A DNA stretch of 11,106 bases from Alphaproteobacteria bacterium (GTDB taxonomy: Bacteria; Pseudomonadota; Alphaproteobacteria; UBA8366), in contig JABJCS010000791.1 of assembly GCA_018665505.1 (NCBI GenBank), positions 1 to 11,106 of the forward strand, in the 5' to 3' direction. The notes beneath the pieces are model-generated. The model was not told where the DNA came from, made no database searches, and worked only from the letters and a program-made list of their open reading frames with translations. The number at the start of each line of letters is the position of its first letter. Position 1 is the first letter of the stretch. The position numbers and the translations under genes are program-made. This document shows, piece by piece, positions 6,155-11,106 of the stretch.

Positions 6155-7383
6155 CGATGCTCAATGGTAAATTGTGCGACGTCAATCTTCCCAGTGTCAA
6201 ACCCGACTTCGGAGTAACAAAGGTAATAGAGCCACATCCGGCGGAACCGCTCATCAAATCCCATTTCCTGGATCATCGGCCAAGCTGCGAGAAAGTCTTT
6301 TTTCCAACGTCGCAGAGTTTCAGCATAGGACGAGCCGAAGAAGTGCGTGTTGCAAACCGCCATTCCAGCCGCCGTCGCGCTCTCGGCAAATACGCTCGGG
6401 CTCGGCAACACACCGCCCGGAAAAATATAATGTTGGATGAAATCAGGTGTGCGGCGATACGAGGCAAAATGTTCATCCCCGATCGTAATGGTCTGGACCA
6501 CCGCTCGCCCACCGGGATTAAGACGCTGTCGGAGGGTGTCGAAATAGATTGGCCAATGCTCTACCCCAACCGCCTCGAACATCTCGATCGAAACTATCTT
6601 GTCGAATACGCTTCGCACATCACGGTAATCTTGCAACCTAATTTCCACCTGGTCCGCGAGGCCAGAGTTCTCCATGCGCTCACAAGCGTAAGCTGCCTGT
6701 TCGGTTGAGAGCGTCAGACCGACAACCTCACAACCATACTCAGCCGCGGCGTATTCCGCGAAGCCGCCCCAGCCGCAGCCGATCTCGAGCACCCGGTCGC
6801 CAGGCTGGATATCCAGCTCCTCCGCCAATCGGGCATACTTACGACGCTGGGCGACGGATAGAGGTTCTTCGAAGTCGACGAACAAGGCGGAAGAGTATGT
6901 CATCGTTGAGTCGAGCCACGGTCGATAGAACGCATTCCCCAGGTCGTAATGAGCCGCGATATTGCGCCGGCTACCGCGTTTGGTATTAGCCCGCATCGCA
7001 TGCCGCAAACGCCCTTGTAACCTCGACAGCCATCCGGATTGAAGGGCGTCTGACAAATCATCCAAATTAATCGCCCCGACGGTAAGTAGCGCCGACAGGT
7101 TTGATGTCTCCCATTCGCCTTTCAGGTAGCTCTCGGCTAACCCCAAATCTCCGGCAAACAACATTCTCAGGATCAAGCGCAGGTCATGAATCTCAAGGTA
7201 TCCCTGCAACGCTTCCTCACCTTGGCCAAAGGTCTGACGATGCCCTGACGGGAACTTGATGGTGAGTTGGCCTCGCTCTAAACGCTCGAACCATCCCGCC
7301 ATTAATTGCTCGAGCGGTGCCAGTCTAATCGGTTTGATTGACGTCTCGACCGTCGACTGGGCTCTGGAAATTGAATTATTCAT
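6142..7383 (-). CDS. cfaA: SAM-dependent fatty-acyl-phospholipid methyltransferase, cyclopropane synthase family
   Basis: A 413-residue enzyme that transfers a methyl group from S-adenosylmethionine to the double bond of unsaturated acyl chains in membrane phospholipids. The N-terminal 130 residues are the small CFA-type domain. HYDLGNAFYRPWLDSTMTYSSA (in two parts, from residue 145) is followed by the SAM loop LEIGCGWGGFAEYA at 199-212, SIEMFEAVG at 265-273 and FIQHYIFPGGVLPS at 315-328. Compared from memory with E. coli Cfa, the bicarbonate-binding Glu239 and Tyr317 are kept (Glu270, Tyr353), but Cys139 is Ser165 and His266 is Gln297. This departure fits a branch that forms methylated unsaturated chains rather than cyclopropanes, as proposed for R. 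sphaeroides CfaA in furan fatty acid synthesis. RBS AGAGAG precedes ATG 7383; the gene follows DUF1365 by 19 bases and overlaps the MFS start. Confidence 0.93.
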   Translation of the reverse strand: MNNSISRAQSTVETSIKPIRLAPLEQLMAGWFERLERGQLTIKFPSGHRQTFGQGEEALQGYLEIHDLRLILRMLFAGDLGLAESYLKGEWETSNLSALLTVGAINLDDLSDALQSGWLSRLQGRLRHAMRANTKRGSRRNIAAHYDLGNAFYRPWLDSTMTYSSALFVDFEEPLSVAQRRKYARLAEELDIQPGDRVLEIGCGWGGFAEYAAAEYGCEVVGLTLSTEQAAYACERMENSGLADQVEIRLQDYRDVRSVFDKIVSIEMFEAVGVEHWPIYFDTLRQRLNPGGRAVVQTITIGDEHFASYRRTPDFIQHYIFPGGVLPSPSVFAESATAAGMAVCNTHFFGSSYAETLRRWKKDFLAAWPMIQEMGFDERFRRMWLYYLCYSEVGFDTGKIDVAQFTIEHRCPL

Positions 7384-7402
7384 AACTCTCTATCTTTCGT
7401 GC

Positions 7403-8188
7403 TCAAATTCTGTCGGTCTGGCCGACGCTGCTTTCTACTGGCCGGGTGGCGGGCGTATGGGAAAACACATGCATGCCTTTCGCCCACAGCAGCAGCGCCT
7501 CCCAATGAATCGCGACGGCGACCTTCACTGTCAGGAATGGAAATTCCACGAGGCATCTCATCATCGAGCGCCGGTTTAAGTGCGATCGCTTGCCATTGAA
7601 GGCGGCTGCAAAGAGTAATCCATCATGGTCTTCCTGGCGAATGACGATATTGATGCGGTCCGATGGTGGAACGATCCGGAAGTGATACCTCGTCTCCATC
7701 GATATGAAGGGAGAGACGTATAGCTTCTTGTCGCTGCTCTGGCGGATAACAGGACGATCATTGTCATCGGTCGGAATCACATAGACGTGCCGCTCGTTGA
7801 AAGTGTTGCAAACCTCATAAAGGATCGCCGTAAGGCCACCGTCTCGGCGATAACAGAAATAGACGCTGAGCGGGTTGAAAACGTATCCGAAAATACGCGG
7901 ATAACAGAGAAGGCGAATGGCACCACCGTCAGGCTCTTGTCCCGCTTCGCGCAATCGTTCCTCAACCCAAGGCCTCAAAACTTCTCCTGTCGTCGGCCCG
8001 TGATCACGGTCGTAAAAAGACAAGAGAGCGCGGCGATTATATCCGAACAGGGCACCCTGCCGATCGAGTTCGGCAAGATCATCGAGGTCGAACAGCATCG
8101 TAAAGACGCTGTAGCTCAAACGATGACGCTTTGGTCTAAGCCGCTCATGAGTCACCTTACCCCGAAATATTGCAGAACCGATGGTCAT
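7403..8188 (-). CDS. ufaO: DUF1365 protein, UfaO-like (furan fatty acid oxygen insertion)
   Basis: A 261-residue DUF1365 (COG3496) protein. The conserved pieces are FRGKVTHERLRPKRHRLSY (8-26), FGYNRRALLSFYDRDHG (48-64), CYPRIFGYVFNPLSVYFCY (95-113), YEVCNTFNERHVYVIP (124-139) and KLYVSPFISMETRYHFRI. No cofactor motif of a classic oxygenase is visible; conserved His, Tyr and Cys residues are candidates. In R. sphaeroides the homologue next to the COG2907 gene (RSP_1090, as I recall) is the protein termed UfaO, thought to put an O2-derived oxygen into the methylated diene chain to close the furan ring. Loss of it also affects RpoE activity there. The ATG at 8188 overlaps the stop of the FAD gene by four bases (ATGA), so the two are coupled. 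The family call is very strong; the gene symbol rests on synteny and memory. Confidence 0.85.
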   Translation of the reverse strand: MTIGSAIFRGKVTHERLRPKRHRLSYSVFTMLFDLDDLAELDRQGALFGYNRRALLSFYDRDHGPTTGEVLRPWVEERLREAGQEPDGGAIRLLCYPRIFGYVFNPLSVYFCYRRDGGLTAILYEVCNTFNERHVYVIPTDDNDRPVIRQSSDKKLYVSPFISMETRYHFRIVPPSDRINIVIRQEDHDGLLFAAAFNGKRSHLNRRSMMRCLVEFPFLTVKVAVAIHWEALLLWAKGMHVFSHTPATRPVESSVGQTDRI

Positions 8189-9537
8189 GCAGACGCCTCT
8201 TTAAGTGATCCGCCCAGATGGATTCGGTCGTTCATATTTGGCACATCCCACGGTCGGGAGACACCGCCTAGTTGCTCCCCGACGGCAAGGCCGGACTGCA
8301 AAGCATCTTCGTGAAATCCGGACCCAAAATAGCTGCCGCAATACCAAGTCCGCCGATACCCTTGAAGCGACCACAGATCGGGCTGTGTCGCGAGTGCTTT
8401 GACATCGAAGAATGGATGCGCGTAGTCAAATTCCCGAATGATACTGCCGACCGCGGGTTCGCGGATCGGGTTCAAGGTCAGGAATAAAGGATCCTCCGTC
8501 TCAAGCGATTGCAGATCGTTCATCCAATATGTCACGCAAAGGCAATTCTCGTCAGCCTGGCTCGGGGCGCCGATGAAATTCCAGCTTGACCAGACCCGGC
8601 GGCGCTTCGGCATCAAAGACGCGTCTCGATGTAGCACCGCCCGATTCGGTGTGTATCGCCATTTCTCTAGTAAGCCGCGCTCACGGTCATCGCTGTCCGC
8701 CAGCAGTGCCAATGCCTCATCCGCATGCGTGGCGAGCACTACGTGATCGAAGGCCGTGACGTTTCCGGCCGTATCTTCGACCAACGCTTCGTTGACGGTC
8801 CGCCGAACGGATCGTGCTCCACCGAAGATGATACGGTCCCGATAAGGCGCGGTGAGACGCCGAACATATTCCCGGCTGCCTCCGTCGACGGTTCGCCATT
8901 GTGGTCGTCCGCTTAAGGTAAGCAGACCGTGCGACTCAAAGAACCGAATAAAGGCCTTCGCTGGATAGGCCTTCATTTCGGCCGCAGTTGTAGACCATAT
9001 AGCCGCGCCTATCGGCAACAGATGATCGTCGATGAAACTTTTGGAGAAATTCGCTTGGGCAAGATAGGCACCGAGGCTGATATCGGCGACCGCTGGGTCG
9101 TCGAGGATCTGAGGGGCGACCCGATAGAATGAGAGAATATCTCGGATCATGCGCCAGAACCTTGGCCGTAAGATATTGAGCCGCTGCCCAAATATACCGT
9201 TTAAATTCGTGCCGGAGTACTCGAAATTGCCGCAATCCAGCGATGCGCCAAACGACATTTCAGTTTCTTTCGTCGGCACACTTAGATGATCAAACAACGC
9301 CTTCAAATTGGGATAATTCTGCTCGTTGTAGACGATAAAACCAGTGTCGACCGGTGTCTCCCCCTGATCCGTTGGCGCATCAAATGTATTAGAATGGCCG
9401 CCGATCCTGTCATGTTTTTCGTATACGGTAATCCTGTGGGCGTGATTGAGAAGCCACGAAGAAGACATCCCGGCAATTCCGGTCCCAATTACCGCTATGT
9501 TCAGACTACATTTAGGAGTGGAGACGATGGCATTCAA
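8185..9537 (-). CDS. ufaD: FAD-dependent COG2907 oxidoreductase, UfaD-like fatty acid desaturase
   Basis: A 450-residue flavoprotein of the amine-oxidase fold. The FAD-binding Rossmann motif GTGIAG sits at residues 18-23, followed by VYEKHDRIGGHSNTFD (38-53) where Glu40 would bind the ribose and Gly-Gly the pyrophosphate. Then come TGFIVYNEQNYPNL and the C-terminal YCGSYFGSGFHEDALQSGLAVGEQ, the second flavin-binding element. The protein groups with COG2907 proteins beside DUF1365. The R. sphaeroides homologue (RSP_1091, as I recall) is UfaD, which converts the methylated monoene to a methylated conjugated diene in furan fatty acid synthesis. The predicted start is TTG 9537: it gives a short natural N-terminus and GGAAAAG lies just upstream; no in-frame ATG exists before the Rossmann motif. 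It is the first gene of the five-gene operon, with the RpoE-type promoter at 9593-9621. Family certain, gene symbol inferred. Confidence 0.87.
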   Translation of the reverse strand: MNAIVSTPKCSLNIAVIGTGIAGMSSSWLLNHAHRITVYEKHDRIGGHSNTFDAPTDQGETPVDTGFIVYNEQNYPNLKALFDHLSVPTKETEMSFGASLDCGNFEYSGTNLNGIFGQRLNILRPRFWRMIRDILSFYRVAPQILDDPAVADISLGAYLAQANFSKSFIDDHLLPIGAAIWSTTAAEMKAYPAKAFIRFFESHGLLTLSGRPQWRTVDGGSREYVRRLTAPYRDRIIFGGARSVRRTVNEALVEDTAGNVTAFDHVVLATHADEALALLADSDDRERGLLEKWRYTPNRAVLHRDASLMPKRRRVWSSWNFIGAPSQADENCLCVTYWMNDLQSLETEDPLFLTLNPIREPAVGSIIREFDYAHPFFDVKALATQPDLWSLQGYRRTWYCGSYFGSGFHEDALQSGLAVGEQLGGVSRPWDVPNMNDRIHLGGSLKEASA

Positions 9538-9592
9538 TTTATTCTTTTCCGGATAACGGTTTGATGCATTAAAGCATGCTCTAAGACTTTAC

Positions 9593-9621
9593 TATTACTC
9601 TGCGATGTCAGGAGTGGATCA
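9593..9621 (-). promoter_or_regulatory. RpoE (ECF11)-type promoter for the ufaD-ufaO-cfaA-MFS-DUF3833 operon
   Basis: On the minus strand, TGATCC (9621-9616), a 17-base spacer, then GTAATA (9598-9593). Transcription would start near 9586, leaving a leader of about 50 bases before the TTG at 9537. A small inverted repeat (ATGC/GCAT around 9564-9577) lies in that leader. It is back to back with the rpoE promoter. Confidence 0.8.
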
Positions 9622-9648
9622 CACGTTCTGCATTTTTTCCTACCTCCG

Positions 9649-9677
9649 TGATCCGGGAGACTGTTTCCTTCGTACGA
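9649..9677 (+). promoter_or_regulatory. Autoregulatory RpoE (ECF11)-type promoter for rpoE-chrR
   Basis: TGATCC (9649-9654), a 17-base spacer, then GTACGA (9672-9677). Its -35 element is 27 bases from the -35 of the divergent ufaD promoter. Transcription would begin near 9684, giving a leader of roughly 170 bases before ATG 9857. Known RpoE-ChrR systems activate their own operon this way. Confidence 0.8.
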
Positions 9678-9856
9678 AAAGTATGAATAGTGTAACTTCT
9701 CTTAAACAAGCATATGACTTAGATAGAAATTTCGCCTCATTTAAGCAAAATTTAAATTCGAAGCAATCCAAACACATTTGTGTGCTTAATCTTAGTGTGT
9801 CGAGTTTCGGTCTCAATTCGGCGAATGGGAATAGAGAGGAACGCACTATCGATAGT
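9678..9856 (+). other. AT-rich leader between the rpoE promoter and the rpoE start
   Basis: About 175 bases of clearly AT-rich sequence. The rpoE frame stays open back to 9605, but the extra 84 residues are not sigma-like, overlap the promoter itself, and have an amino-acid mix typical of non-coding DNA. A short inverted repeat (ACACA-TT-TGTGT, about 9773-9784) is present. GAGAGGA at 9834-9840 is the best Shine-Dalgarno but lies 16 bases from ATG 9857. I see no known riboswitch. Confidence 0.45.
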
Positions 9857-10390
9857 ATGGACGACCGACTGATTGCGGTTGCCACATCAAAAGACCGTGA
9901 GGCCTATCGAACTCTGTTTGAGTATTACGCGCCGCGCGTGAAATCTTTCCTTCTAGGAAAAGGATCCAGCCCGGAGGTTGCGGAAGAGGCCGTGCAAGAA
10001 GCGATGTTAAATGTGTGGCGTAAAGCCGTTCATTTCGACCCGTCTAAAGCGGCAGCATCGACCTGGATATTTGCCATAGCGCGGAATACCCGCATAGATT
10101 TGCTGCGCAAAGAAAACCGTCCCGCTCTCGACCCGAACGATCCCGCGCTGGTGCCGGACTTGCCGGCGCCAGCGTTTGAAGCAGTCTCGGCCGCTCAAGA
10201 GGCTAACCAAATCAGAGAGCGGGTCGCGGCTCTGCCCGCAGAGCAGCAAAAAGTTCTTCGCCTCGCATTTTTTGAGGACTTGGCACATAGCGAAGTCGCA
10301 CAGCGGCTGGGTATTCCTCTCGGTACAGTAAAATCCCGGATCAGATTGGCAGTTCGGCGCATTCGGAATGAAATCGGAGAAAGCGAATGA
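9857..10390 (+). CDS. rpoE: ECF sigma factor RpoE (ECF11 group, singlet-oxygen response)
   Basis: A 177-residue extracytoplasmic-function sigma factor. Region 2 runs from YRTLFEYYAPRVKSFLL through EEAVQEAMLNVWRKA (core-polymerase binding) to STWIFAIARNTRIDLLR (region 2.4 side, -10 recognition). Region 4 is RERVAALPAEQQKVLRLAFF followed by a helix-turn-helix HSEVAQRLGIPLGTVKSRIRLAVRRIR, which reads the -35 element. APRVKSFLL and the partner gene identify it as the R. sphaeroides RpoE type. Start choice: ATG 9857 puts the N-terminus where homologues begin, though its RBS is distant; the upstream frame is non-coding in character. The stop overlaps the chrR ATG (ATGA, four bases). When ChrR lets go under singlet oxygen, the factor should bind the four TGATCC-N17-GTA promoters in this window, including its own. 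Confidence 0.95.
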   Translation: MDDRLIAVATSKDREAYRTLFEYYAPRVKSFLLGKGSSPEVAEEAVQEAMLNVWRKAVHFDPSKAAASTWIFAIARNTRIDLLRKENRPALDPNDPALVPDLPAPAFEAVSAAQEANQIRERVAALPAEQQKVLRLAFFEDLAHSEVAQRLGIPLGTVKSRIRLAVRRIRNEIGESE

Positions 10391-11052
10391 GTATAGATCA
10401 TCATCCAAACGATGAATTGCTGTTGGATTATTCCTCCGGCGCGTTGGACGAAGGCTGGAGCCTTGCGATCGCAACCCATCTGGCGCTCTGCCCGGATTGT
10501 CGCCAGACGGTTCGGGATATGGAAGCAATCGGCGCCAGCTTTTTGGAGGGCCTTTCACCGACGTCAGTATCCACAGCAATCTCAGGAGCCGTTTTCAACC
10601 AATTGTCCGACAATGCAGCGCCTCTGGCTGAGGTGGACATGACCCGCCGCGGCATAGCCGAAGTGCCTCCCACCCTTCCGGAACCACTGCGCGGTTATAT
10701 TGGTGGCGATATTGATTGCGTTCCATGGCAGCGACTTGGGTTAGGGGCTTTCCAGTATCGTATACCAATGGAAGAACAAGGACTGGCCGTCAGACTGCTG
10801 AAAATTCCGGCTGGCAAACCAGTTCCCGCACATTCGCACGGTGGGCTGGAATTAACTCTTGTCCTTTGCGGCTCGTTCTCGGATGCGACGGGTCGCTATA
10901 AACGCGGAGATATCCAAGAAGTGGACGAGACACTCGAGCATCAGCCTCATGTTGCGGTCGGAATGGACTGCATCTGTCTCGCCGTCACCGACGCACCGTT
11001 GCGTTTCAGCAGTTTCGCGGCGCGTCTAGTGCAGCCCTTCATCGGTATTTGA
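10387..11052 (+). CDS. chrR: ChrR zinc-binding anti-sigma factor
   Basis: A 221-residue anti-sigma factor that holds RpoE inactive in the cytosol until singlet oxygen or related stress releases it. The N-terminal ZAS domain carries His6, His31, Cys35 and Cys38, the same numbering as the zinc ligands of R. sphaeroides ChrR. A linker of about 60 residues leads to a C-terminal cupin domain with PAHSHGGLELTLVL, giving His149, His151 and Glu155, plus His185 as the fourth ligand of a second metal site. In R. sphaeroides the cupin domain is needed for the singlet-oxygen response. Length matches the family. It overlaps rpoE by four bases, which would tie the amounts of the two proteins together. The last residues FAARLVQPFIGI complete the cupin barrel, so the gene is intact. 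Confidence 0.96.
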   Translation: MSIDHHPNDELLLDYSSGALDEGWSLAIATHLALCPDCRQTVRDMEAIGASFLEGLSPTSVSTAISGAVFNQLSDNAAPLAEVDMTRRGIAEVPPTLPEPLRGYIGGDIDCVPWQRLGLGAFQYRIPMEEQGLAVRLLKIPAGKPVPAHSHGGLELTLVLCGSFSDATGRYKRGDIQEVDETLEHQPHVAVGMDCICLAVTDAPLRFSSFAARLVQPFIGI

Positions 11053-11106
11053 GTGACTGGTAGCTCTAACGAGGGGATTGTTGGAAGAAAATGAGTTGAG
11101 ACAATC
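11053..11106. other. Window end after chrR
   Basis: Fifty-four bases after the chrR stop show no clear terminator hairpin and no gene start with an open frame (the ATG near 11091 meets a stop after two codons). Confidence 0.3.

Noticed and set aside
6157..6708. 183-residue plus-strand ORF opposite the methyltransferase
   Set aside because: Entirely antisense to a strongly conserved gene, with no domain-like sequence; a shadow frame.
7787..8314. 175-residue plus-strand ORF opposite DUF1365 and the FAD gene
   Set aside because: Antisense shadow of two conserved genes joined by an ATGA overlap.
9605..9856. 84-residue N-terminal extension of RpoE
   Set aside because: It covers the TGATCC and -10 elements of the rpoE promoter, is AT-rich and has no sigma-factor similarity; known homologues begin near ATG 9857.
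10007..10579. 190-residue minus-strand ORF across rpoE and chrR
   Set aside because: Antisense to two unmistakable genes and no family resemblance.
1..11106. CRISPR array, tRNA, rRNA, prophage or toxin-antitoxin system
   Set aside because: No spaced repeats, no cloverleaf or rRNA sequence, and no phage or toxin-antitoxin genes seen on either strand.

Overview
The window looks like alphaproteobacterial chromosome. The protein families, the ChrR zinc-ligand spacing and the promoter type all match the singlet-oxygen / photo-oxidative stress regulon known from Rhodobacter sphaeroides (RpoE-ChrR, ECF11 sigma factor with its zinc anti-sigma factor). Base composition is moderate through the regulon and visibly more AT-rich in the first ~1 kb and in the leader in front of rpoE. 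Species cannot be named from the sequence.

Layout: (1) 1-1500 is an accessory-looking left edge: a decayed IS481-type transposase 3' end, a tiny His-rich exported or membrane protein, and an FMN-binding split-barrel (pyridoxamine-phosphate-oxidase-like) protein. (2) 1509-2144 is folE on the minus strand, divergent from (3) a tightly coupled plus-strand operon at 2324-4229 (DUF6134-type exported protein, short-chain dehydrogenase, NTF2/SnoaL-like protein). (4) A five-gene minus-strand operon runs from 9537 down to 4180: FAD-dependent COG2907 oxidoreductase (ufaD-like), DUF1365 (ufaO-like), cyclopropane-synthase-family methyltransferase (cfaA-like), GPH-type MFS transporter and DUF3833 lipoprotein. 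(5) Divergent from it is rpoE-chrR (9857-11052).

The strongest observation is that both divergent intergenic regions carry a back-to-back pair of near-identical ECF-type promoters, all four reading TGATCC-N17-GTA. They point at folE, the DUF6134-SDR-NTF2 operon, the ufaD-to-DUF3833 operon and rpoE-chrR. So about 9 kb of this window, ten genes, appears to be one self-contained, auto-activated RpoE regulon.

How the genes work together (inference on established families): under singlet oxygen ChrR releases RpoE, which activates its own operon and the other three. The CfaA-like enzyme methylates unsaturated phospholipid acyl chains, UfaD-like adds a second double bond and UfaO-like brings in O2-derived oxygen, giving a furan fatty acid, a membrane-bound scavenger. 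The MFS transporter, DUF3833 lipoprotein, DUF6134 protein, SDR and NTF2-like protein have no settled role but share this control. FolE would raise pterin/folate supply.
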